Positions 1 through 7,122 of a stretch of 32,801 nucleotides of DNA are shown piece by piece. Under the pieces are notes generated by a model that did no database searches, was not told the DNA's origin, and was given only the letters and a program-made list of their open reading frames with translations. Within the stretch, counting starts at the first letter, position 1, and every line of letters starts with the position of its first letter. The translations under genes and the position numbers were made by a program. The stretch spans positions 1 through 32,801 of the forward strand of contig PLBW01000200.1 of NCBI GenBank assembly GCA_003135475.1, read 5' to 3'. This DNA comes from Acidobacteriaceae bacterium. GTDB taxonomy: Bacteria > Acidobacteriota > Terriglobia > Terriglobales > Acidobacteriaceae.

Positions 1-534
1 TACGAATCGGGGGTCGCGCAGACCGTCGATCCCCTGGGCGGCTCCTACTTCCTGGAACGCCTCACGCTCGACATGGAGAAGGGCGCGTTCGATTACTTCG
101 AGAAGCTGGATGCCATGGGCGGCATGGTCGCGGCCATCGAGAAGGGCTATCCGCAGAAGGAAATCGCCGAGGCCAGCTACCAATTCCAGCGCGCCACCGA
201 GGCGCGGGAGAAAATTACGGTTGGCGCCAACGATTTTGTCGTAGAGGAACCGGCGCCGAACATCCTCTACATCGGCGAAGAGGTCGCACAGGCGCAAAGC
301 AAGAAGCTGAATGCGTTGCGTGCGCGCCGCTCCAATGACCAGGTTCGCCGCTGCCTCGATGCTCTGCGGAAAGCCGCCGCGCAGGAACCGAAGGCCGGCG
401 AGAACGGCCAGGTCTCACCGGCGAATACCATGCCCTTCATCGTGGATGCAGTGAAGGCCTATGCGACCGTGGGCGAGATCTGCGAGGCGCTGCGCGACGT
501 GTATGGAACGTACACCGAAACCGCGTTCGCGTGA
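1..534 (+). CDS. Methylmalonyl-CoA mutase, catalytic (large) subunit, C-terminal part
   Basis: The frame is open from base 1 and ends at TGA 532-534, so about 177 C-terminal residues are present and the 5' part lies outside the window. The visible part opens with YESGVAQTVDPLGGSYF, followed by a segment with DAMGGMVAAIEKGYPQKEIA. Both are typical of the end of the B12-dependent acyl-CoA mutase TIM barrel (methylmalonyl-CoA to succinyl-CoA, propionyl-CoA pathway). The protein stops without a B12-binding domain, which matches the split type of mutase in which the cobalamin domain is a separate gene; that gene is at 2015-2437. Ethylmalonyl- or isobutyryl-CoA mutase cannot be excluded, because the substrate-determining residues are upstream of the window. 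Confidence 0.9.
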   Translation, partial: YESGVAQTVDPLGGSYFLERLTLDMEKGAFDYFEKLDAMGGMVAAIEKGYPQKEIAEASYQFQRATEAREKITVGANDFVVEEPAPNILYIGEEVAQAQSKKLNALRARRSNDQVRRCLDALRKAAAQEPKAGENGQVSPANTMPFIVDAVKAYATVGEICEALRDVYGTYTETAFA

Positions 535-585
535 GAAACAAGCTATCAGCCGTCAGCTATCAGCCCTCAGCTTTCAGCCAGACCG
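535..585. repeat. Degenerate short-period repeat (TATCAGC/GTCAGC type)
   Basis: Directly after the mutase stop codon the sequence cycles through near-copies of AGCTATCAGC / CGTCAGC / CCTCAGC. The same word family recurs at 7123-7245 and 8580-8605. It is AT-richer than the flanking genes and has no coding features. It looks like a dispersed intergenic repeat family of unknown function. Confidence 0.6.
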
Positions 586-596
586 CGTCCGCACCT

Positions 597-848
597 CTAC
601 GCAGAAACGTGAACCCGATGATGGTTAGCCCTACCGGAGCGCTTACTCGCCATGCGGACATGTCCGCGATGACCGACGTTTGCAGCCTTGTGAGCGCTTT
701 GCGCCTTCGGGCCCGGTCCGTTGGCTTGCGCCGCTTGCGCTTGCTCGAAGTGATCGGGGGCAACTTCTTGTTGTCCTTGCGCCTGCATCAAGAACGCGGG
801 GAAAACTCCAATTGCCAGCATGAGAGTTAATAGTCTGAACAGTTTCAC
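597..848 (-). CDS. Small secreted cationic protein, unknown function
   Basis: An 83-codon ORF read from GTG at 848. GGAG lies about 6 bases upstream of that GTG (the reverse complement reads GGAGAAAAATCGTG), so I prefer this start to the ATG further upstream at 899. The protein begins with a clear signal peptide (basic start, hydrophobic LFRLLTLMLAIGVFPAFL, then QAQGQQ). The mature part of about 60 residues is rich in Ala, Gln, Lys, Arg and His with no cysteines (SAHKAANVGHRGHVRMASKR). I recognise no family. It lies antisense to its neighbours, between the two mutase genes and next to a toxin-antitoxin pair, so it probably belongs to the same accessory insert. The signal peptide plus ribosome binding site make a chance ORF less likely, but this is not proof of expression. 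Confidence 0.5.
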   Translation of the reverse strand: MKLFRLLTLMLAIGVFPAFLMQAQGQQEVAPDHFEQAQAAQANGPGPKAQSAHKAANVGHRGHVRMASKRSGRANHHRVHVSA

Positions 849-1153
849 GATTTTTCTCCTCGAAGGGCGTGCCTTTGTAGGTAGCAAGTTCAGTTCCAAT
901 CGCGGCGTGAGTGAAACGAGCTCTCTGGTACGCGCTAAGTGGTTGACGGCACGTAAGCCGGGAAATTGTGCGGAGTTCTGACTTTAGTGGACAAGTAATG
1001 GAACGACAGGAGCACTATCCGAAGGGATAGAAGACCTCTCCAAGTGGATAGTCGAAAACAGTTGGGGAATCGCATTCCCCGCACCGCCATACCTTAGGAC
1101 GAAAGCAAGAACTGGATATTTGGCCTTGTGTGTGTGCATGGGGCGTTCGGCGG
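849..1153. other. Intergenic region between the small secreted protein and vapC
   Basis: About 300 bases without a supportable gene. The one structural feature is a short perfect hairpin at 1064-1080 (listed separately). I could not identify a convincing sigma70 promoter for the gene at 848. Confidence 0.5.
1064..1080 (-). terminator. Possible terminator hairpin downstream of vapC
   Basis: GGGGAAT-CGC-ATTCCCC is a perfect 7-bp stem with a 3-base loop. It lies about 75 bases past the vapC stop on the minus strand and is followed there by AACTGTTTTC, a weak T tract. A stem this short with a poor U-run is only a tentative terminator. Confidence 0.3.
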
Positions 1154-1576
1154 TTAGGATTTTAGTCCCACGGCACGCGCGAGTTTCGCCTGCCGGTCAT
1201 CGAAGGTCCAAAACCGCTCAGCGCCGAGCTCCAGCGCTGAAGCGACATGCAGGGTATCTAACGTTCGCAAGGCGACGCGGCTCGCGTACTGCTGAGCGAG
1301 TTGCACGCACCGCTCGAAGGTCATCTCCGGCAGGGCCACCTCGATCCAGAAGTGTGATTCACAGTCGCGCTGGAATTGCGTGTACACCGTTTGTGCCTCG
1401 GCGGCGGAAATCCTGCGCTGGAAAAGATCTTGTGCGACCGCGTGCGCCCATTCCGCCCGATGAAGTGGCGTTAGCCAAACACGAGCATGTTGCGCAGCAA
1501 GGCGTTGCGCCTTGGCAGAATGCTTGTCGGGCAGGTAGAGCGAGGCGAAGAAGCTCGAGTCCGCGTAGACGCTCAA
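1154..1576 (-). CDS. PIN-domain ribonuclease toxin, VapC-like
   Basis: A 140-residue protein, normal length for VapC toxins, which are Mg-dependent RNases that cut specific RNAs when freed from their antitoxin. The PIN active-site acidic residues are visible: Asp6 in VYADSSFF, Glu42 in HRAEW, Asp107 in LRTLDTLHVAS, and Asp126/127 in TFDDRQAKLA. The start is TTG at 1576. It overlaps the antitoxin stop codon in the 4-base string TTGA, the usual translational coupling of such pairs but with TTG in place of ATG. All catalytic positions are intact, so the toxin is probably functional. Its RNA target cannot be inferred. Confidence 0.88.
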   Translation of the reverse strand: MSVYADSSFFASLYLPDKHSAKAQRLAAQHARVWLTPLHRAEWAHAVAQDLFQRRISAAEAQTVYTQFQRDCESHFWIEVALPEMTFERCVQLAQQYASRVALRTLDTLHVASALELGAERFWTFDDRQAKLARAVGLKS

Positions 1577-1809
1577 TAGCGTTTCCGTTTCCGTGCCTCG
1601 ATGACTGCGTTAGGGAACACCCGGTCGCCGAAGATCTTTTTCGCGCGAGCGGCGAAGTCGGGCATCTCGACAAGGGGTTGATCTCCGTTGGCAGGAACAA
1701 TGCGAGCAATCAGCCGATCTCTCTCACGCAATTCAACTGTCTGGCCGGCGCGCAACCAGGCTTTCAGACGGCGGGTGTCGCGCAGTTGGCGGATATTCAT
1801 GGATGGCAT
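1573..1809 (-). CDS. Antitoxin of the VapBC pair, Phd/VapB-like
   Basis: 78 residues, overlapping the PIN toxin gene by 4 bases. The N-terminal half (MNIRQLRDTRRLKAWLRAGQTVELRERDRLIARIVP) has the Phd/YefM-like pattern: a short beta-alpha DNA-binding region, then 'G..V.L..R...IARI.P'. The basic C-terminal tail (ARKRKRY) would be the toxin-binding part. Neither ATG 1809 nor the in-frame ATG at 1800 has a clear Shine-Dalgarno, so the start is uncertain by three codons. A perfect palindrome at 1818-1840 sits immediately upstream and is the likely autoregulatory operator. Family members neutralise the toxin and repress their own operon. Confidence 0.82.
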   Translation of the reverse strand: MPSMNIRQLRDTRRLKAWLRAGQTVELRERDRLIARIVPANGDQPLVEMPDFAARAKKIFGDRVFPNAVIEARKRKRY

Positions 1810-1817
1810 AGGAGCAA

Positions 1818-1840
1818 ATGTGCCACAAAATGTGGCACAT
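1818..1840 (-). promoter_or_regulatory. Palindromic operator upstream of vapBC
   Basis: ATGTGCCACA-AAA-TGTGGCACAT: two perfect 10-base arms around a 3-base spacer, beginning 9 bases before the antitoxin start codon. Position and symmetry fit an operator bound by a dimeric antitoxin or toxin-antitoxin complex. A hairpin in the 5' leader is an alternative reading. Confidence 0.7.
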
Positions 1841-1928
1841 AGTCAAGTCTCTCGGTGAGGCCACCCACTTACGAAAGCGCGGCCCAGGGTTTATGATTCT
1901 TTTGTTCGGCTGCAGTTGCTGGATTGAA

Positions 1929-1985
1929 CCGCAGATCCTTCGACTCGACCGCGCAAACAACCGCGCGATCTCGCTCAGGATGACA
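1929..1985 (-). repeat. Dispersed repeat, interrupted copy
   Basis: The outer parts (CCGCAGATCC.TCGACTC and CGCTC.GGATGACA) match the reverse complement of the element at 7179-7210, with one mismatch in each part. Here they are separated by an additional 25 bases (1947-1971) that contain ACCGCGC twice. The copy ends about 30 bases before the B12-subunit gene. Confidence 0.6.
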
Positions 1986-2014
1986 GGGCGAAGGCGAACC
2001 ATAGAGAGCGCCCT

Positions 2015-2437
2015 ATGTCCCCTGACCGCAAGATCCGTGTACTGGTTGCCAAGCCCGGCCTCGACGGCCACGACCGCGGCGCCAAGGTCATTGCTCGCGC
2101 CCTGCGCGATGCCGGCATGGAAGTGATCTACACCGGACTCCGCCAGACTCCAGAGATGGTCGTCAACGCCTCGTTACAGGAAGACGTGGACGTCATTGGC
2201 CTCAGCATTCTCTCCGGCGCGCACAATGCCATCGTGCCGCGGGTGATGGACCTGCTGAAGCAAAATCAGATGGACGACGTACTGGTGCTGGTGGGTGGCA
2301 TCATTCCCGACCAGGATATCGAAACGTTGAAGAAGCGCGGGGTGGCCGCCATCTTCCAGCCGGGCACTCCGATGGACTCCATCATTGAGTTCATCCGCGC
2401 CAACGTGAAGCCGCGGGGCGTGCCGGCCAATACCTAG
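2015..2437 (+). CDS. B12-binding (small) subunit of acyl-CoA mutase
   Basis: 140 residues forming a single cobalamin-binding Rossmann-like domain. The DxHxxG motif is present as [10 protein letters not shown] (residues 15-24); its His is the lower axial cobalt ligand and replaces dimethylbenzimidazole. The following SILSGAH and VLVGGIIP motifs complete the B12 site. The length equals the free-standing small subunits of split methylmalonyl-CoA mutases (about 130-150 residues), and the cognate catalytic subunit ends at 534 on the same strand. The ribosome binding site is weak (AGAGAG at 2004-2009). The 1.5-kb gap filled with opposite-strand accessory genes is unusual for such a pair. Confidence 0.92.
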   Translation: MSPDRKIRVLVAKPGLDGHDRGAKVIARALRDAGMEVIYTGLRQTPEMVVNASLQEDVDVIGLSILSGAHNAIVPRVMDLLKQNQMDDVLVLVGGIIPDQDIETLKKRGVAAIFQPGTPMDSIIEFIRANVKPRGVPANT

Positions 2438-2776
2438 TTCACCACAGAGACACAGAGGCACAGAGAGCTACAGGGGCAGTTGGCAGGTGAATGAGTAGTT
2501 CCGGGTTTGGTGTATGCGCTTGCACGGGTAGTGCGGGCCTTCAGGCCCGCGTATAAAACCGCCCGCAGAATTCCTAGCTTCAGCCGCTGAGGTCGGCGAC
2601 CTCAGCGGCTGAAGCCATTTTTCTTTCTGCCCTTGGACGCGGGCCTGAAGGCCCGCACTACCCGAGGTGCAACTATTCTGAAATTGCTCTAGTAGTTGGT
2701 TCTTGACCCTTCGCTTCTGCGATTCCCCAAGCCACTGTTATCCCGCATGTGACGACTTCCGCTCGACTGGACATAC
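2438..2776. other. Repeat-rich intergenic region
   Basis: No gene seen. It starts with a purine-rich CACAGAGACACAGAGGCACAGAG tract (about 2442-2465) that resembles low-complexity intergenic repeats, then carries the nested inverted-repeat element at 2525-2664. It lies between the convergent mutase-subunit and aminotransferase genes. Confidence 0.6.
2525..2664. repeat. Nested inverted-repeat element (REP/BIME-like)
   Basis: Two perfect 28-base arms in inverted orientation at 2525-2552 and 2637-2664 (core GCGGGCCTTCAGGCCCGC, itself nearly palindromic) enclose a second perfect inverted repeat: 18-base arms at 2577-2594 and 2598-2615 around GGC (core CAGCCGCTGAGGTC). The result is three stacked hairpins or one long cruciform between convergent genes. 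Perfect arms imply a recent origin or selection on structure. No protein is encoded. Confidence 0.8.
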
Positions 2777-3967
2777 TCAGCTCGGCAGAATAAATCCGTC
2801 AATGGTTCGCAGATCCGGTTGCACCTTACCGACGACCGCAGTTCCCTTCATCACCTTCTGAAGCGCAACTTGGAACTGGTTCATCTCCTCGCGCGTCCCA
2901 ACTGTGATGCGGGCATAGGTTGGCATCAGCGGCCAGATGCGGCCAATGAAGACGTTCTGCTGGGCCATGGCGGCGATCACCTCTTTCGCCGGTCGCTTGG
3001 TATCGAGCATGAAGCAGTTGGATACCGAAGGAATGTAGGAGTACCCATTGCGATCGAGCCACTGAAAAGTTTCCTCGCGGATTTCTGCGTTGATGCGCTT
3101 GCGCTCGCCCACCAGTTGCGGATCTTGCAGGCTCGCCGACGCCGCGGCGACGGCGGTCACGGGCATGGGATTGCCGCCGCCGTAATCTTCGAGCTTCTGC
3201 ATTAAGTCGGGCCGGCCGATGGCAAATCCGCAGCGCAAGCCCGCCATCCCATAGAGCTTCGAGAAAGTGCGCAACACGATCAGGTCATGGCCGGACGTGA
3301 CCAGGTCAATGACGGAAGGCGCATCGCAAAAGTGAATGTAGGCCTCGTCCACCAGCACAATCGAACCTTTTGGCTTGTTTTCCAGCAGGTATTCGATGTC
3401 GGCATGGCTGGTCAGCGTTCCGGTTGGATTATTCGGCGAGCAGACATAGAACACGCCCGCGTCGGGCGCGGCGGCAATCATCGCCTTCACATCGTGTGCG
3501 TGATTCTTCGTGAGCGGTACCTTGACAATGCGCGCCCCGGAACTCTTCGCGGCGTACATGCCGGCTTCGTACCCGGGATCGGCGGTCACGTAACTCGCCC
3601 GGGGCGAGGTGAAGGCCATGACGGTGTAGTGCAGCGGCTCGCTTGAACCGGCAAAAATCCGGACATGGTCCGCTTTCACGCCGACGCTTTGCGCGTAGAG
3701 GCTGACGAATTCTTCGGTCAAGCGGAAGCGATAACGGCCAGCTTCCGGCATGATCGCCGCCACCGCACTGCGCGCGGCTGCGCAAGGGCCAAGCGGGTTT
3801 TCGTTGGCGTTGATCCGGACCCCGCCGACGGGCGCGTACGGCAACTCCTGCGCGTAAGCCAGCATGGGCTCGGTCACGATGCGCAACGCCACCGCTGCGG
3901 ATGCAGCGGTAGAAACCTGCAGAAACGATCTGCGGGAGAAAGACGTTAGCCTCCCATGGTGCGCCAT
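2777..3967 (-). CDS. Tat-exported histidinol-phosphate-aminotransferase-like PLP enzyme
   Basis: 396 residues, fold type I aminotransferase of the HisC-like class. Visible: RINANENPLGP near residue 51, CSPNNPTGT around 176-184, VDEAY at 206-210, the PLP lysine Lys237 in TFSKLYGMAGLRCG, and the substrate-carboxylate arginine in the YARITVG region. The N-terminus, SRRSFLQVSTAASAAVAL (residues 11-28), is a twin-arginine signal followed by LAYAQ, so the enzyme is predicted to be exported after folding with its cofactor. A strong AGGAGG at 3975-3980, 7 bases before ATG 3967, supports this start and therefore the signal. There are no other his genes nearby, so a biosynthetic HisC role is unlikely; the substrate is unknown. 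Confidence 0.85.
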   Translation of the reverse strand: MAHHGRLTSFSRRSFLQVSTAASAAVALRIVTEPMLAYAQELPYAPVGGVRINANENPLGPCAAARSAVAAIMPEAGRYRFRLTEEFVSLYAQSVGVKADHVRIFAGSSEPLHYTVMAFTSPRASYVTADPGYEAGMYAAKSSGARIVKVPLTKNHAHDVKAMIAAAPDAGVFYVCSPNNPTGTLTSHADIEYLLENKPKGSIVLVDEAYIHFCDAPSVIDLVTSGHDLIVLRTFSKLYGMAGLRCGFAIGRPDLMQKLEDYGGGNPMPVTAVAAASASLQDPQLVGERKRINAEIREETFQWLDRNGYSYIPSVSNCFMLDTKRPAKEVIAAMAQQNVFIGRIWPLMPTYARITVGTREEMNQFQVALQKVMKGTAVVGKVQPDLRTIDGFILPS

Positions 3968-4102
3968 TAGCCATCCTCCTCTTGCCTTGTGAGCGACATC
4001 TTACCGCTTTTTCGGCTAATCCGCCGCAGCATGGCGGCTGGCGGGAGCAGACGCCAGCGACAATACCGCTCAGATGTCGGCCGTTTGCTACCCTAGCTAT
4101 CG

Positions 4103-4696
4103 GTGCATCCCGCTTCCCAAGAAACTCTGTACTCTCGCGAGCCGCGTGACAGTGCCGTCATTCTGCGCCTCGTCTCCGACGATGGCACCAACCGCCTGAC
4201 GCGCGCCCGAGTGCAGGCCCTCACCGCTGCGGTCGAGGAGCTTGCGACAGATCCGCCCGCGCGCCTGGTGATCGCCGGCAATGCCAGGTTTTTCTCGGTG
4301 GGCGCCGACCTCAACGAGATTGCGGCGCTAACCGGCGCGGAAGCCTTTCGTTTCGCGCAGATGGGTCAGCGCTTGATGACTGCCATCGCCCGCTTCCCCG
4401 CTCCCACCATCGCCGTGATTCAGGGCTACTGCATGGGCGGAGGACTGGATCTCGCGCTCGCCTGCGATCGCCGCATCGCCAGCGCTCATGCGATGTTTGG
4501 ACATCGCGGCGCGGCGCTCGGCCTGATCACCGGGTGGGGAGGGACGCAACGCCTGCCTCGACTCGTCGGCAAAGCCCGCGCGCTACAGATGTTCCTGGCA
4601 GCGGAAAAGCTGCACGCGCCGCAAGCCTTGCAGCACGGATTGGTGGATGCGATTGTGGACGATCCGCTGGCAGCGGCGTTGCAGCCAGCCCCGTAG
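4103..4696 (+). CDS. Short crotonase-fold protein (enoyl-CoA hydratase/isomerase family), probably altered
   Basis: 197 residues from a GTG start with no obvious Shine-Dalgarno; family members are usually 255-265. The oxyanion-hole region (NARFFSVGADLNE) and GYCMGGGLDLALACD plus GGTQRLPRLVG are clear. The two glutamates used by true hydratases are not conserved: the first is Asp in GGGLDLA and the second is Gly in FGHRGAALG. The chain stops after LVDAIVDD, so the C-terminal helical segment of about 60 residues that closes the active site and helps trimerise is missing. It may be an isomerase-like or inactive paralogue, or a decaying gene. It lies 11 bases upstream of the YkgJ-type gene and may be co-transcribed. 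Confidence 0.75.
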   Translation: MHPASQETLYSREPRDSAVILRLVSDDGTNRLTRARVQALTAAVEELATDPPARLVIAGNARFFSVGADLNEIAALTGAEAFRFAQMGQRLMTAIARFPAPTIAVIQGYCMGGGLDLALACDRRIASAHAMFGHRGAALGLITGWGGTQRLPRLVGKARALQMFLAAEKLHAPQALQHGLVDAIVDDPLAAALQPAP

Positions 4697-4707
4697 CGGA
4701 ATGGATT

Positions 4708-5355
4708 ATGCGGTCGCAGGTCGGCCGCCTGCGCTATGCTTTAGCAATGGGCTCCCGCTTGCCACCTGGCGATGAGAAGCTGGTGCAGATTATCGATTCG
4801 GCCCTTGCCGATACGGCCCGCCGCAGTGGCGAGTGGTTGGTCTGCAAGCTGGGATGCACGCAGTGCTGCATGGGAGCTTTTGCCATCAATCAGCTCGACG
4901 CACTTCGGTTGCAGCAAGGGCTCGCCGAATTGGAAGTGGCCGACCCGGCCCGCGCCGCGCAAGTGCGCGATCGCGCACACGCGTCGATTGCCCGGTTCTC
5001 ACAGGACTTCCCCGGAGATCGGACGACCGGCATTCTGGATGACGGCGAGACAGCCGAGGCGCTGTTCGAAGAATTCGCCAATGACGAACCTTGCCCCGTC
5101 CTCGATCCCCAGACTGGGATGTGCGATCTGTACGCTGCGCGGCCACTCACCTGCCGCGTCTTCGGACCGCCCGTGCAATCCGAAGGTGGTCTGGGTGTCT
5201 GCGAGCTGTGCTATCACGGCGCGAGCGAAGAAGAGATCGCCGCCTGCGAGATGACCGTCGATACCGAGGGAGTGGAGCCGGCGTTGCTCGACGAGTTGGA
5301 ACGAACGACCGGACGGCGAGGCAGAACCATCGTGGCGTTTGCAGTAGGGCTGTAG
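4708..5355 (+). CDS. YkgJ-type CxxCxxxCC metal-binding family protein
   Basis: 215 residues if started at ATG 4708; ATG 4747 is an alternative and neither has a strong ribosome binding site. The N-terminal cluster CKLGCTQCC and later cysteines (PCPVLD, GMCDLYAARPLTCRVFG, GVCELCYHG) form the cysteine pattern of the YkgJ / zinc-or-iron-chelating family. The 'C..Y..RP..CR.FG' signature is especially typical. The biochemical role of this family is not established; some members are thought to bind Zn or an Fe-S cluster. It sits between the short crotonase and the carboxyltransferase genes on the same strand. Confidence 0.8.
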   Translation: MRSQVGRLRYALAMGSRLPPGDEKLVQIIDSALADTARRSGEWLVCKLGCTQCCMGAFAINQLDALRLQQGLAELEVADPARAAQVRDRAHASIARFSQDFPGDRTTGILDDGETAEALFEEFANDEPCPVLDPQTGMCDLYAARPLTCRVFGPPVQSEGGLGVCELCYHGASEEEIAACEMTVDTEGVEPALLDELERTTGRRGRTIVAFAVGL

Positions 5356-5424
5356 TGTCTATACGCCTCGCATTGCGTGCAGCCGCTCCCTGCTTTATCG
5401 TAGATAGTTTGCCCCTCACTCATC

Positions 5425-7122
5425 ATGACCGACCATAGCCATCATTCCGGATTGCCCTCCGCGTTCGAAACCAAGGTGAAAAGCGACTCGTCACGCTTCG
5501 AACACAACCTGAAAGCCATGGCCGAAATGGTCGCCAACGTTCGCAATGAAGAACAGATAATCGCCCAGGGTGGTGGCGATAAGGCGATCGAGTCGCAACA
5601 CAAGAAAGGGCGCCTGACCGCGCGCGAGCGCATTGCGCTGCTGATCGATCCCGGTACGGAGTTCTTCGAGATCGGCGGCTTCGCGGCATGGGGAATGTAC
5701 CAAGAGTGGGGCGGCGCGCCCTCCGCCGGTGTGGTGACCGGCTTGGCGCGGGTGCAGTCGCGGCTGGTCATGCTCATTGTGAATGACGCCACGGTGAAGG
5801 CCGGCGCGTTCTTTCCCATCACGGCCAAGAAGGTGATTCGCGCCCAGAACATCGCCATTGATAATCGCATTCCCACCATTTACCTAGTGGATTCAGCAGG
5901 GGTATTTCTGCCCTTGCAGGAAGACGTCTTCCCCGATACGGACGATTTTGGCCGCGTCTTCCGCAACAACGCGGTGATGTCGGCGATGGGCATTCCGCAG
6001 ATCGCCGCCATCATGGGCATGTGCGTGGCGGGCGGCGCCTATCTGCCGCTGATGTGCGACCACATTCTGATGACCGAAGGCAGCGGCCTGTTTCTCGCCG
6101 GACCGGCGCTGGTGCAGGCTGCCATCGGCGCGAAGTATTCGGCCGAAGAGCTTGGCGGCGCCAAGATGCACTCGCAAATCAGCGGCACGGTGGACTTCCG
6201 CGAACCTAACGATGAGTCGTGCCTGGCGCGCATTCGCCTGCTGGTGGACAAAATAGGTAACCGTCAGTTGGGCGTCTTCGACCGCAAGCAGCCGGAAGAG
6301 CCACGGTTCGCCGCGGAGGAAATGTACGGCATCTTCGATGGCGATCCCGCACGCCAGTACGACATGAAGGAGATCATCGCGCGCATCGTGGACGGCAGCC
6401 AGTTTGGCGAGTACAAGGCTGAGTACGGCGAGACGGTCTTGTGCGGCTATGCGCGCATTGGCGGCTTCGCAGTCGGAATCGTCGCCAATCAGAAGACCCA
6501 CGTGCAGCAGGTGGACCATGCCGGCAATAAGCGCACCGAGTTTGGCGGCGTCATCTACACCGAGTCGGCAGAAAAGGCGGCGCGCTTCATTATGGATTGC
6601 AACCAGAACCTGGTGCCCCTGCTCTTCCTGCACGATGTGAATGGCTTCATGGTGGGACGCGACGCCGAGTGGAGCGGCATCATCAAGGCCGGCGCGAAGA
6701 TGGTGAATGCGGTGTCGAATTCGGTGGTGCCGAAGATCGCGGTGATAGTAGGCGGCTCATTCGGCGCCGGGCATTACGCCATGTGCGGCAAAGCTTACGA
6801 TCCGCGCTTCCTGTTTGCGTGGCCGACGGCAAGATACGCGGTGATGGCGGGGGCCTCGGCGGCGGGAACGCTGGTGGAGATCAAGATCAAACAATTGGAG
6901 CGGGGCGGCAAGAAGCTGAGCGAGGAAGATAAGAAGAAGCTGTTCGACGAAGTGAAGGCGACCTACGACGAGCAAACCGACCCGCGTTACGGCGCGGCGC
7001 GGCTGTGGATCGACAAGATTATCGACCCTGCGGAAACGCGCGAGGCGATCATTACTGCGTTGGAAGCGGCGGCGCTGAATCCCGACGTGCCGAAGTTCAG
7101 CGTGGGAGTGCTGCAAACATAG
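5425..7122 (+). CDS. Acyl-CoA carboxylase carboxyltransferase (beta) subunit, methylcrotonyl/propionyl type
   Basis: 565 residues with two crotonase-like halves, as in PccB/MccB. It transfers CO2 from carboxybiotin to an acyl-CoA. N-half: KGRLTARERI, then LVDSAGVFLPLQEDVFPDTDDFGRVF and MGMCVAGGAYLPLMCD (acyl-CoA and oxyanion pocket). C-half: FLHDVNGFMVGRDAEWSGIIK and VGGSFGAGHYAMCG, with AWPTARYAVMA. The 'LPLQEDVFPD...FGRVFRNNAVMSA' segment resembles methylcrotonyl-CoA carboxylase more than propionyl-CoA carboxylase, and HMG-CoA lyase and methylglutaconyl-CoA hydratase-like genes follow. The leucine-pathway role is therefore favoured but not proven. The biotin carboxylase/BCCP partner is not in this window. 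Confidence 0.88.
   Translation: MTDHSHHSGLPSAFETKVKSDSSRFEHNLKAMAEMVANVRNEEQIIAQGGGDKAIESQHKKGRLTARERIALLIDPGTEFFEIGGFAAWGMYQEWGGAPSAGVVTGLARVQSRLVMLIVNDATVKAGAFFPITAKKVIRAQNIAIDNRIPTIYLVDSAGVFLPLQEDVFPDTDDFGRVFRNNAVMSAMGIPQIAAIMGMCVAGGAYLPLMCDHILMTEGSGLFLAGPALVQAAIGAKYSAEELGGAKMHSQISGTVDFREPNDESCLARIRLLVDKIGNRQLGVFDRKQPEEPRFAAEEMYGIFDGDPARQYDMKEIIARIVDGSQFGEYKAEYGETVLCGYARIGGFAVGIVANQKTHVQQVDHAGNKRTEFGGVIYTESAEKAARFIMDCNQNLVPLLFLHDVNGFMVGRDAEWSGIIKAGAKMVNAVSNSVVPKIAVIVGGSFGAGHYAMCGKAYDPRFLFAWPTARYAVMAGASAAGTLVEIKIKQLERGGKKLSEEDKKKLFDEVKATYDEQTDPRYGAARLWIDKIIDPAETREAIITALEAAALNPDVPKFSVGVLQT

Noticed and set aside
531-830. 99-codon plus-strand ORF after the mutase gene
   Set aside because: Its start is built from the intergenic repeat and the remainder is antisense to the better-supported secreted protein.
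1120-1842. 240-codon plus-strand ORF over the vapBC region
   Set aside because: Arg/Ala-rich shadow of the minus-strand toxin-antitoxin genes, which have clear family motifs.
4534-4707. Upstream extension of the YkgJ-type frame
   Set aside because: It overlaps the crotonase gene in another frame and reads as Arg/Ala-rich shadow translation.
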